The notes under the pieces: model-generated | Seen by the model: only the letters and a program-made list of their open reading frames with translations | Told to the model about the DNA's origin: nothing | The model's database searches: none | Shown here: piece by piece, positions 54,541-64,000 of the stretch | How the letters are laid out: each line of letters begins with the position of its first letter | How positions within the stretch are numbered: the first letter of the stretch is position 1 | Translations under genes and position numbers: made by a program | From: Diploptera punctata | Taxonomy: Eukaryota; Arthropoda; Insecta; Blattodea; Blaberidae | Reading direction: 5' to 3' | DNA length: 64,000 bases | Assembly: GCA_030220185.1 (NCBI GenBank) | Contig: JASPKZ010009700.1 | Coordinates: 62,001-126,000, forward strand

Positions 54541-54878
54541 AGACTTATCCCCATCCCCACATATAGGAAGAGATAATTTTACTTTTACGACATTTCGCCT
54601 ATAGACGTTAAAAAAGCACTCAAGCGGATTAAATCCAATGCGCAAGGAACAGATAACATCAGCATTTTAATGCTAAATAAAATCATTGACATTATACTAC
54701 CCACAGTGACTCATATGTTTAATGCTTCCCTTATAACTTCTATCTTCCCTATTGTATGGAAACAGTCTAGAGTTCGGCCTATACCAAAATAAGTACACCT
54801 ACTAACTGTAATGACTTCCGACCGATTAGCATCCTTCCGACATTATCTAAAGCCCTGGAATATATTGTACATAAGCAA

Positions 54879-56159
54879 ATGACTGATTATCTCCAAGAAA
54901 ATCACCTCCTTGATCCTTATCAATCCGGCTTTAGATCTGGTCATAGCACAACCACAGCTTTGCTAAAAATTACCGAAGATATTCGTGAAGCCGTGGACAG
55001 ACGTCAATTGACTCCTTTAACCTTACTTGACTTCAGCAAAGCTTTTGACACAGTAGACCACGACTTACTTATGATAAAGCTCAAGCACCTACATTTGTCT
55101 GACAGCGCTGTATCCTGGTTCGACTCATACCTGCACGGTCGTCAACAATACGTTTCATTAAACTCTAGATCTTCGACTTGGCGTAACGTGCCGGCTGGAG
55201 TCCCCCAGGGCAGTGTTCTCGGACCTCTTCTTTTCTCAATCTACATAAATGATTTGCCAACTGTACTAAAGCACTGCCGTTATCACCTCTATGCTGATGA
55301 TCTCCAAATTTACCTACATTCACCTCCTCATTCTCTCTATAACAGCTTGATGAAAATGAATGACGATCTCATATCCATCTTTAACTGGTCTTCAAGTATC
55401 GGTCTAAATCTAAATCCTAACAAGTCACAAGTAATTCTAATAGGACAACAAAGACTGCTTACAACCTTTGACATATCTACACTTCCAAACATTACTATAA
55501 ATAATATAATTATCCCTTATTCTTCTTCAGTAATAGATCTTGGACTACATCTAGACGCAAATTTAACCTGGCAAACACAAGTGAAACACATATGTAAAAA
55601 GACTTTCTCCATCTTACATTATCTTAGACGTTTAAAGAATTTTCTCCCAGTTTCGTTAAAACAAATCCTAGTGCAGAATCTTGTGTTACCACACTTCGAT
55701 TATTGTGACATTATATATAATGATCTAAACTATGCCTTGTCGCAGAGACTGCAGCGTGTTCATAATGCTTGCATTCGATTCATTTTCAATATCCGCCGTT
55801 ATGACCATATTTCCGAACACTTTAATAACCTCTCTTGGCTCCGTCTTACTGACAGACGTAAATTGCACTCTCTTTCGCTACTTTTCAAGCTCCTGAATTC
55901 CTACATTCCTACTTACCTGGCGTCCAGATTTGAGAAGTTATCCTCCTACCACAATATTGACACTAGGTCACAAGATAGCAGTCTGCTAACAATTCCTCTT
56001 CATAGCACTTCCTCCTATTCTACTTCCTTCACAGTAGCCTCCGCCCGCTCCTGGAATCTCCTTCCTCAAGATATCAAGGGTTGCCGCACACTGGCACCTT
56101 TAAGTCACGCTTATACAGTTACCTGTTGTCTAATAATTAATTTTTCTCTATTTATTTAA
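54879..56159 (+). pseudogene. LINE ORF2, reverse transcriptase
   Basis: 426 codons. HLLDPYQSGFRSGHSTTTAL, TLLDFSKAFDTVDHDLL (motif A), AGVPQGSVLGPLLFSIYIND (motif B), HLYADDLQIY (motif C), LNPNKSQVILIG, the thumb, and the C-terminal SQRLQRVHNACIRFIFNIRR and LRLTDRRKLHSLSLLFKLL. Upstream RT sequence (FRPISILPTLSKALE at about 54815) lies in the same frame but is cut by a one-base shift near 54790. All catalytic Asp residues are present. Close homologue of 11379-12764. Confidence 0.9.
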
Positions 56160-56357
56160 TTTTATACTATGTCATTAATCTTTTCCTCGTTTTTTTATAT
56201 ATATATCTTGTACATATTATATATTTAATTCGTTAAATTTAGAGTAAATCAAAATACATTATAAATATTAATTGTATTGTATTCATAACTTGTAATCGTT
56301 TATATATATATATTGTAATTTAGATTTAAGACTTTTCTTTTGTATTTTTTTTAAAAA

Positions 56358-56403
56358 CCTGGTTGAGTGGTAGACAAGGCCTTAAGGCCTTAACTCTGCC
56401 AGG
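56358..56403 (+). other. LINE 3'-terminal stem-loop
   Basis: The outer stem CCTGG/CCAGG encloses the inner palindrome AAGGCCTTAAGGCCTT. It is followed by TAAAATAAAGC and the (ATT)n tail. The inner stem is perfect here and slightly decayed at 17891-17936. Confidence 0.75.
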
Positions 56404-56414
56404 TAAAATAAAGC

Positions 56415-56452
<38 letters not shown>
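56415..56452. repeat. (ATT)n LINE tail
   Basis: A trinucleotide tail at the LINE 3' end. The 17947-17985 copy has the same tail. Confidence 0.9.
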
Positions 56453-56453
<1 letters not shown>

Positions 56454-56481
56454 ACGTGTATGGGTGTGTAAAATATATAAT

Positions 56482-56503
56482 TACACACACACACACACAC
56501 ACA
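56482..56503. repeat. (CA)n microsatellite
   Basis: A pure CA run just past the LINE. Confidence 0.95.
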
Positions 56504-56569
56504 GGTATATTCTGATATGAAAGGTGGATCGAAACTACAAACTGGACTTAATAGTAACTAACTAACTAA

Positions 56570-56820
56570 CATTCTATGGATTATGGGAGCCCATAGATTC
56601 AATGCAGCATCGACTAAGACTCTCCACTAATCCCCATTCTCAGTTAACAGAACCCAATTCAAATCTACGATATTCTGTTTCCTAAGACCCAATCTAATAT
56701 TATCCTCCAACCTAGCCTAGGTGTTCCTTATGGGTTCCTCCCATGCTTTCCCTATAACAATGAAAATCAATACTACATTCATCCATTCTAGCTATACGAC
56801 ATGCCCATCTCAATCCTTAC
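56570..56820 (-). pseudogene. LINE 3'-terminal remnant, minus strand
   Basis: The minus strand reads RWACRIARMDEC and later a GGTHKEHLG segment, in the order of the RWxGHVARM...GKPxGKRPxGRPR region of RTE-like LINEs. More decayed than the neighbouring copy at 57061-56837, so a separate, older insertion or another family. Confidence 0.5.
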
Positions 56821-56836
56821 TTACTTAATTACTTAC

Positions 56837-57492
56837 TTATTTACTCACTGGCACTATCGAACCCGTAGGTTCATGGGCGCGGACATAAGCTCTCCATACA
56901 TCCCTATCCTGAGATAATGCTTTCCAATCATTCCCTCTATAATCTACTTCCTTCAAATCATAGTTAATGTTGTTCTCCCACCTCATTCTTGGTCTACCAA
57001 TTGGGCGTTTTCCTTTCGGCTTTCCTACAAGAAATTTCCATGCATATCTTTCATTCCCCATACGCGCAACATGTCCTGCCCATCGCAGTCTAGGAGACTT
57101 AACTGTTCCTATTATATCTGGTTTCCTATAAAGACCATGTAGTTCATTGTTATGTAGCCTTCTCCTTTCACCTATCTGTTCATCTCTCTTTGGTCCAAAA
57201 ATTTTCCTAAGAACTTTATTCTCAAATACTCGTATTCTCCTTTCCTCCCTTAAAGTAAGAGTCCATGTTTCGCATCCATATAATATAACTGGTAGAATAA
57301 TTTTTTATATATTTTCAGCTTAACGTTTTTTGAAAGGAGTTGGGACATCAAGAGTCTCTGCAATGCATAATAGCATGCATTTCGAGAATTGAGCATATGT
57401 TTAATCTCCTTATGCATCTCAATCATATTTGTGATTATTGTTCCTAGGTATTTGAATACAGCAACTTCCTCAAAATTTCCCTCATTTGTCAT
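56837..57492 (-). pseudogene. RTE-like LINE protein, C-terminal part
   Basis: 57492-57250 encodes AVFKYLGTIITNMIEMHKEI and YYALQRLLMSQLLSKNVKL. After a stop the sequence equivalent to RVFENKVLRKIF lies around 57230-57190. 57061-56837 gives FLVGKPKGKRPIGRPRMRWE and DWKALSQDRDVWRAYVRAHE to the end. It matches the plus-strand piece at 18799-19100. Several stops interrupt it. Confidence 0.85.
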
Positions 57493-57498
57493 TAGCTG

Positions 57499-57849
57499 TC
57501 AATTTCCATCATATACTGAATTTCTACGTGTGAATATATATTTAGATTTACTGATATGTACTTCCAGTCCCAATTTCTTAGTGTTACTCAATAGTGTGTG
57601 CGTGTTGGCCTTTAGTATCTCCTCGCTATCGGCCAGTAGTACTACATCATCAGCATAAACTAAGAGCTTATTAATACCATTCAGTCGTAAGCCTTCCTCA
57701 TTCTCTAAAAATTTAAAGGCATGCTCTAGTACAAAATTAAATAATAGAGGAAATAGTGTATCTCCTTGCTTCAACCCAATCTGGACTACAAAAGTGTCTG
57801 AAAACTGTTTGCCTACACGCACCCTACTCTTTGAGCCATTTAGACACAT
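57499..57849 (-). pseudogene. RTE-like LINE RT palm, motifs B and C
   Basis: 116 codons: SRVRVGKQFSDTFVVQIGLKQGDTL and PLLFNFVLEHA (motif B, with F for S before PLLF), then NKLLVYADDVVLLAD (motif C) and VHISKSKYIFT. Better preserved than the homologue at 15637-15864. Upstream motif A lies near 57900-57960 in another register. Confidence 0.9.
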
Positions 57850-58236
57850 TCGTATAAGTCTAACTAACTTTTTAGGAATTCCGAACTACAGCAGGATACT
57901 ATATAACTTCTCCCTCTTAATTGAATCATATGCCTTTTTGAGATCTACATATGGTTGATGTACAGTACCATTATATTCCCATTTCTTTTCTAAAATCTGT
58001 ATTATACTAAAAACCTGATCTGTTGTAGACCTGTTTCTTCTGAATGCACATTGACGATCTCCTAGAATGTCATCAATATAGGGACTAAGTCTGCATACTA
58101 ATATATTTGTTAGAATTTTGTAAGAAGTTGAAAGTAATGAGATGCCCCTGTAGTTGTTGCAATCCGTTTTATCTCGTTTCTTATAAATTGGTACGATAAT
58201 TGATTCCTTCCATTCATCTGGAAGAGCTTCTTTTTC

Positions 58237-58506
58237 CTAAATCATACTAAGCAACCAGCGTATCTTGTCCATCAATTTTTCTCCCCCTGATTTTATCAGT
58301 TCTGCTGGAATCTCATCTGAACCTGATGCTTTATACATCTTCAATTTTTCAATTGCCATTTCAACCTCTAATGCACTTGGCTCTGCGACTAGCATTCCTG
58401 CTGTCTGTAACTTATCCTCCTCAATGTCCTGTTCCGTATGTACATTTAGTAGCTGATTAAAGTAACTTTTCCATCTATTTAACATACTCCTAGAATCTGC
58501 AATCAT
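58237..58506 (-). pseudogene. RTE-like LINE, RT N-terminal region
   Basis: 89 codons: SMLNRWKSYFNQLLNVHTEQ, ALEVEMAIEKLKMYKASGSD and EIPAELIKSGGEKLMDKI, the conserved segment preceding RT motif 1 (KxxGxDxIPAEL). Homologous to 13380-13620 on the plus strand. Confidence 0.85.
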
Positions 58507-59399
58507 ATCCCCATTTTCATTCCGAATTGTGTTCGTTCTAGCCTGAAACCCTTTCTTCTCTATACTAATTCCCTGATATAATTTTCTAATGTTCCTTTTT
58601 TTTTTGCATTCATTTCAAGATCATTAATCTTCTCTCTCAACAATTCCCTCATTTTACTCTTTAGTAACTTGGTGGTTTCCTATCTAACACTACCCAATTG
58701 CTCTAAATTTACCTCATTTGGCTCGTGAAACCATTTAGTTTACGCTAGCCTTCTTTTCTTTAGAATGTCGGCACATACCTCATCAAACCATTTGTTGTTT
58801 TGCCTCTTTTTTAAACAACCAATACTTTCTGATGCTGACAATTTAATCGTATCTCTTATAGCTTCCCATTCTCTATTTATATCAGCTTCTTCTTCGTTTT
58901 CCACATTGTTATCTGATGATTCCAGTACTTCAAATCTATTAGCAATTTGGTTTGGTATTCTTGCCGCATTTCATAATTTTTCAAGTTTTTACGTCATATT
59001 TTACATAATCATCTTTAGCGTTTGTTCCTCTCATAAGCGATAGCCGTGTTCTGATTTTCACTCTGACCAGATGATGATTTGAATTGCAGTCTGTCCCTCT
59101 AGCTGATCTAACATCAATGATGCTACTGTGCCAGCGTTTATCCACTAATCTATGATCTATCTGATTCCGAGTTTCTCCATCTGGGGACGTCTATGTGTAT
59201 TTATGAATATCCTTATGTTGAATTGTTGTGCTCTTAACATTGAGATTCTTTGATGTGGCAAATGTGACTAATCTAACCCCGTTGTCGTTACTATCTTCAT
59301 GAAGACTGAATTTGCCTATTGTTGGTTTGAATATATCTTCCCGCTCCACTTTTGCATTAAAATCTCCTAAGACAATTACACATAATAATTCAGATAATT

Positions 59400-60610
59400 A
59401 CACGCTTTTTTATTAGCTTGACCTGTATCTGTCTATCTATGTAACGGAATCTTCCAACACGATTTTCACCCACTTAAAAATATTGGATCGAATTGAAACT
59501 TTGTATACTTGTAAAGGACCAATGACAATACAATAATTTCATAATTTTTATCTACGGTCCAGGCCAGGATCATCAGGACATCAAACATATATAGACCGGT
59601 ATAATAAGTTGCGGACTTATCGACGTTTTAGTCCATCGTTGTAAGAAATTAATATTATATCTTCTGGAAGCTCAGTGGGTAGAGTGGTGGACAGTAGTGG
59701 TATATAATTTCAGTAATGCATAGGTCGCTGGTTCAAATCCGACCAGGAGGATTTTTTTAAGAAGAGTATTAGTTTTAGCTCAGACTACAATAGGATCGTA
59801 TTTAAAGAAATTTACATTTATATCTTATTCTGTAAAATATTAATGACAATTTTTGTAAACTTACCACAATGTAATTTATCCGAGACGTATGAGAAGGATA
59901 CGATTAACTGTAACTATTTATCCATATTAAAATATTCAAAAATATTATAATAATATTAGATAATAATTTAAAAAATATATATAATTATATTCGTGCCCAG
60001 ACACTAAAAATATCGTAAACAATTACATTTTCATGGGATTCCAGTTTATGACAGTTAAACTAGAAATTAAAAAAATAAATAATAGTTTAAAAAACTAAAA
60101 CAATTCACTTTGTTAGAAACCAAACTAAAAACTAAAAAATAAATAATAGTTTAATAAACCAAAACTACACGCTTTATTAGAAACACGAACTAAAAAACGA
60201 TGTTAATTTCCAACACGCTTGGGATAAAATTAAAGTGATCAACAAAAGAATTATCTCCAACACATCTAGAATAAAACTAGAGTTATGTACAAAACAAATA
60301 ATTTTACCATAAAAAGCGTGAGGTGCTTTTTATGGTATTTACGTTTTCTTATTAGAGACTTTACTTTTACCAATACCTGTTTATTATCAAATATATTAAT
60401 TGATACAGAGCACCCCACGCTTTTGATGACAAATTTATTTTATTTGGATAACTATAGTTTTATTGTAGATATGTTGGAGATGTTTTTTTTGTTGACCAGT
60501 TTAAATTTATCCTAAGCGTGTTGGAATTCAAAATTATTTTTCATTTTTTAGTTCGGTTTTCTAATAAAGCGTGATGTTTTGGTTTTTAAAACTACGAGTA
60601 TTATTTATAT
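59400..60610 (+). mobile_element. Composite repeat, copy 2
   Basis: CACGCTTTTTTATTAGCTTGACCTG start, one 165-bp unit (GAATCTTCCAACACG at 59447), the joint AAGTTGCGGACTTATCGACG, a tRNA-like segment (59660-59751), the conserved spacer, and foldback arms (about 60063-60330 and 60405-60610). Same order and orientation as 16290-17730. Confidence 0.7.
59660..59751 (+). repeat. tRNA-like segment of composite repeat, well preserved
   Basis: Acceptor-like TCTTCTGG and CCAGGAGGA pair with G-T wobbles. The A box AGCTCAGTGGGTAGAG (59669) and perfect B box GGTTCAAATCC (59730-59740) are present. About 92 nt long, so it would need a ~15-20-nt insertion or intron in the anticodon region to be a tRNA. Could be a SINE promoter. 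Confidence 0.6.
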
Positions 60611-61425
60611 ATGTTCATATAAATGTTCTTCAATGCTACGATTCTTCCATTCTTCAATCGCATCCTATATGAGAACGAATACTCGTCTTGTTAACGTATT
60701 TTCGAAAAACTTTAGCTTGTTTTATTCCCGTAACATAAGAGAACATGTTTCAAAACCACAGAATAGGGCTTACCACAGACAATATTAATGTTGTATAAAT
60801 TATAATATTTAGATTCATAGAAAAAAAACGAGAAGAGAGAAGACAACAAATTTAATAGTAGGCCTATCAATAGTATTCTACTTTAAATCGGAATTTATTA
60901 TTCCATATGTAACATTTTGAATCCCAAGGGCCACTTCTTGTTGGCTGGTTGACCTGGACTCTTTACACAATATATTAGCTTCTACCTAAATAATTCAAGG
61001 GCTTATCCTTTATCCTCAAAAGAAGGTCGTGTTATACCAAGGTCACAGGAATTCACATTACATGATCTTGTTTTTTTATGGACATGAAAATGAGTATCGA
61101 ATTGAAAAAAGTATATTCTGGAACCTGGCACTGAAGATGTATCGAAAATAAATTAAATATCTAGATTTCGATATTAAAAGTCAGTTTCCAAACTACAAGA
61201 AAAACACTGATTCACTAACGAATTTGTTAGAAGATATAAGTAGTATGGAATATAAAAGTAAATATTTTTAAATGCAAAAAAACAAAGAATACTTCAGTAT
61301 AAAACATAAAAACGGTAATTTTATTCTAGAGATTGTTTTATGAATGTCAAATCACCTAGTATTTCAAAGTATGATATACCGCGTATGAGTGTTAATAAGA
61401 AAGATTTGGTAGATATTAAAACAAT
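60611..61425. other. No recognisable feature
   Basis: AT-rich. Short frames without motifs. Confidence 0.5.
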
Positions 61426-61429
61426 TTTA

Positions 61430-61600
61430 TATTGGCCTTGGTGATAGAGAGTTTAAATTCCTTGCCTCTAGTCCTGTAGGTCGTGGGTTCAAACCTGGCT
61501 GGGGCCGATGGATTTTTATATGATGATAAAATCCAAGAGAAAATTTCTCTGGGAGGGATTTTATGCTGCGGGTTACAAGTCAGAAAATTTGGAACCTCAA
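61430..61600 (+). mobile_element. SINE-like unit with tRNA-like head
   Basis: TTGGCCTTGGTGATAGAG...GTCGTGGGTTCAAACC (B box near 61488), then GGCTGGGGCCGATGG and a body with AAAATCCAAGAGAAAATTTC. The A box is weak. Different from the SINE at 3015 and 24220. Confidence 0.5.
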
Positions 61601-61671
61601 GTGTAATGTTAGAGCCTCTGAGCTAACATTTAATCGGCCTTTCCCATTCAAATAGGCCCTGTAAAGCATAT

Positions 61672-61868
61672 GCTATTAGAAGACATATCGGGCGGAGCTA
61701 TGCGCGGCTAGTCCATTTCGTCTAGCCTATTAAAATCGAGCGGTGTTGTAAAATTGGCGCTGTAACCAGGACATATCGTCTGTCCATTCCTCTCTTACAT
61801 ACCGATATCTGACAACGGCGCATGAAGAGTGAAGCAGGATTCGCTTACGGCATATGTCTTCTAATAGC
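61672..61868. mobile_element. ~200-bp MITE with 17-bp inverted ends
   Basis: GCTATTAGAAGACATAT at the left and ATATGTCTTCTAATAGC at the right, about 160 bp apart. The interior is GC-richer than the surroundings and non-coding. No clear target duplication. Confidence 0.6.
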
Positions 61869-62288
61869 GTGCCCGGTTTAATTCATCAGTTGCCTACTTG
61901 TTTTTCTTCTTGAGATGATTTTCTAATTATATGCCACTCGTTGGCATCTGTAGGGAAAAAGGGTAACTATTATATCTTGGTTAAATAATTCCTGATAGGA
62001 AGCACCCTAGACTTCACGTGGATAAGTACGTATACAGATTAGAGTGAAAATGCCTAGGGTTTGAAAGTTTGGCATACAAGTCTTAATACGAAATAATTGT
62101 TTTATATTAGAATACTTTTATACTTATCAATATTAATACATTATAACCTGCTCTAATATATCATAAATATATTGATTTCAATGAAATACGAATTTATTAG
62201 TAAATTTTAATCAAAAGGCAATTTGTGAAAATATTTGTTTTAAAGTTACGTATGGCCTACGTTCATCAGTTTTCGAAAGAAATATATA
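61869..62288. other. No recognisable feature
   Basis: AT-rich spacer before the LINE. Confidence 0.5.
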
Positions 62289-64000
62289 TTGACGTGTAAA
62301 ACACTTATTTTATTTAAGGGGGCTGATACAACAATTATTAAAACTTTGACAGAATATTTTCAAAAAGCAGGGGAAAAATTCAAGGTTAAATACGCAATGA
62401 ACCAGAAGGACAAAGGGTGGTACAATACTGCATGTAGAAAGAAGAAGAAGTTTGTCGAAAGTAGTCTTTTAAAGTTTAGATAAGAAAGCACAGATGAAAG
62501 CAGAAAACATATGCGCAAGAGAGAAAGGAATATAAAGAATTATTGGGAGAAACAAAAACAAGCATGGCAAAATAAGAAATCCGAAGAAATGAGAGTCGCG
62601 ACTGAAAGTGGGAACATTGCGGACATATGGAAAGCGATAAGGGAACTCTAAGAATATTCCATAAATCGGACAAGAATAACGCCCGGGAAATGGACAAGTT
62701 ACTTTGATAGGGTGCTGGGAAATGAGAGGTTAAGATATAATCAAGGAAATATACTTGAGATCCCTGACCCAATTCATATTCAATTACTGGATCAGGATAT
62801 TTCGAAAAATGAAGTGGTTTCTTCCATTAAATGTTTAAAGAATGATAAAGCACCTGGAACTGATGGAATACCAGGGGAATTCTTGAAAAATATGATATAA
62901 TCCAATAAATTATTAGATGTTTTGAAAACTGCGTTCAACAAGCTTTTTAATAGAGAAGATTATCTGGAAGCCTGGGCGACAGGTGTCATCCAACCGCTAT
63001 ACAAAGGGAAAGGAGGTGCACAGATACCAGAAAGTTACAGGGGAATTTGACTCTTGTCAGTGTTCGGTAAAATATATTGTAAAGTACTTTACGAAAGAAT
63101 AAGACAATGGGGTAAAGAGAACAATAGTCTCTCAAAATACCAGGCAGGTTTTAGAGAAGAGTACTCCACGATGGACAACGCATTTGTTCTGAGAACATTA
63201 ATTCATGACAATCTGAAAATGAAGGGGGTAAATTATTTTGTGCATTCACTGATTGAAAGATGGAATTTGATACTGTGGACCGAAGCGCACTTTAGGAAAA
63301 ATTAAATCGGAAAGGATTGTCTCATAAAATGATACATGCTTTAATGCCAATTTATAAACATGTTAAATTTTATATAAAAATAGTCCAAGGACACATTATA
63401 GAGAGCAGTGAAGCCAATTGCGGTGTGAGACAAGGTTGCATTTTATCACCAATGCTATTTAATCTATTCGTTGTTGATATTGTAGACATAATGCTAGAAG
63501 GAGAAATTGAGGCTCCGGAGATATGAAATGTTAAAGTCCCAGTCCTGTAGTAAGCAGATGATTTAATTATCTGTTCCAAGAGAATCAAGGGATTGCAAAG
63601 CGGTCTTGACCTACTGGAAATATACTGTAGGAATTGGGGATTGACTGTAAATGTTAGTAAAACAAAAACAATGACCTTTAAAAATGGGACGGTTTATGGT
63701 AGAGCAGAGGAATGGAAATACAGAGATCAAGTACTTCAAAACGTGAAACATTTTGAATATCTTGGTACGACGTTGAAAATGAACGGGAAGTGGAAAAAAC
63801 ATATTGATATAGCATTTTTTAAACGGAGGGGACAACTTAACAGTGTACTCGGTATTCTGGGTCGAGTGCCTGATATTCCAGTCAGCACATTAGAAAAAAT
63901 ATAGGCAGCGATGGTCAGGCCAGTAATGCACTATGGTAGTGAGATTTGGGGTTTCTAAAGAACGGAACTACTAAATAAGGTATATACGCATTTTCTAACA
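62289..64000 (+). pseudogene. LINE reverse transcriptase, running off the window
   Basis: Broken frames in order: MNQKDKGWYNTACRKKKKF (linker), VVSSIKCLKNDKAPGTDGIP (62810-62880), a LSVFGKIYCKVLYERI segment, LSKYQAGFREEYSTMDNAFV (63130-63190), NCGVRQGCILSPMLFNLFVV (motif B, 63418), ADDLIICSKR after stops (motif C, 63557), NVKHFEYLGTTLKMNGKWKK, and YGSEIWGF at the edge. Motif A is degraded near 63270. Several stops and shifts. The last 50 bases match the start of the inverted piece at 21665, so both belong to one family. Confidence 0.85.

Larger units (their letters stand above)
52130..56452 (+). mobile_element. Near-full-length CR1/Jockey-like LINE
   Basis: A 5' UTR (about 52130-52274), ORF1 (52275-52934), ORF2 endonuclease and RT (53098-56159, shifted twice), a 3' UTR, the 3' hairpin (56358-56403), and an (ATT)n tail to 56452. 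The most complete LINE in the window. The truncated relative at 17740-17985 has the same 3' end. Confidence 0.9.
56830..59385 (-). mobile_element. RTE-like LINE, minus strand, endonuclease mostly lost
   Basis: From the 5' side at 59385: the end of the endonuclease (region equivalent to VLGDYNAKVGR at about 59370), the linker (59050-58510), RT (58506-57250), a C-terminal region (57061-56837), and an AGTAAGTAAG-type tail at 56815-56840. It joins the composite repeat at about 59390. Confidence 0.85.

Overview
This window looks like animal, most likely insect, nuclear DNA from a large, AT-rich, repeat-laden genome. I see no intact host protein-coding gene, no rRNA and no spliced gene. Almost everything recognisable is a mobile element or its wreck: several non-LTR retrotransposon (LINE) families, tRNA-derived SINEs, a Tigger-type DNA transposon, Helitron-like fragments, foldback elements, a Penelope-like element and one large Maverick/Polinton (virus-like) element. 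The insect assignment is inference from the element mix. I cannot name the species.

Layout. 0-30 kb holds LINE fragments on both strands: RTE-like endonuclease and reverse transcriptase pieces at 3.5-4.7, 7.7-8.5, 9.4-10.7, 13.2-16.1 and 18.8-19.1 kb; a CR1/Jockey-like LINE at 10.8-13.2 kb; and another family at 20.9-21.7 kb. Among them are SINEs, three foldback elements, a Tigger inserted into a LINE at a TA dinucleotide (13.94-15.59 kb), and a composite repeat of 165-bp tandem units, a tRNA-like segment and a 500-bp foldback (16.3-17.7 kb). 25.6-29.2 kb is non-coding but has recurrent TGACTGAC-type motifs and a diverged 735-bp duplication.

30.09-49.52 kb is a Maverick/Polinton with 0.6-0.7 kb terminal inverted repeats that each carry a Bro-N-type gene start. 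Inside are a membrane-active (pVI-like) protein, an adenain-type cysteine protease, fiber-like paralogues, a penton-like protein, a hexon-like capsid protein and an unknown ORF, mostly damaged. Polymerase, integrase and packaging ATPase are not visible. Into it have gone (a) a 3.1-kb insert of eleven tRNA genes on a 293-bp unit, arranged as a giant palindrome (5 on the minus strand, 6 on the plus strand) and flanked by a 12-bp direct repeat, and (b) a Penelope-like element with the typical inverted partial copy, pseudo-LTRs and hammerhead-ribozyme-like motifs, whose 3' pseudo-LTR is split by a Jockey-like LINE with an 11-bp target duplication.

49.5-52.1 kb shows nothing recognisable. 52.1-56.45 kb is a nearly complete two-ORF LINE. 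56.6-59.4 kb is LINE sequence on the minus strand. 59.4-60.6 kb is a second copy of the composite repeat. 61.4-61.9 kb holds a SINE-like unit and a small MITE. 62.3-64.0 kb is a LINE reverse transcriptase of the same family as the 20.9-21.7 kb piece, running off the window.

The most unusual object is the palindromic tRNA array. Every unit keeps pol III A and B boxes and a T-run terminator, yet the tRNA body is non-standard (six-pair anticodon stem, AGA anticodon, short variable loop).
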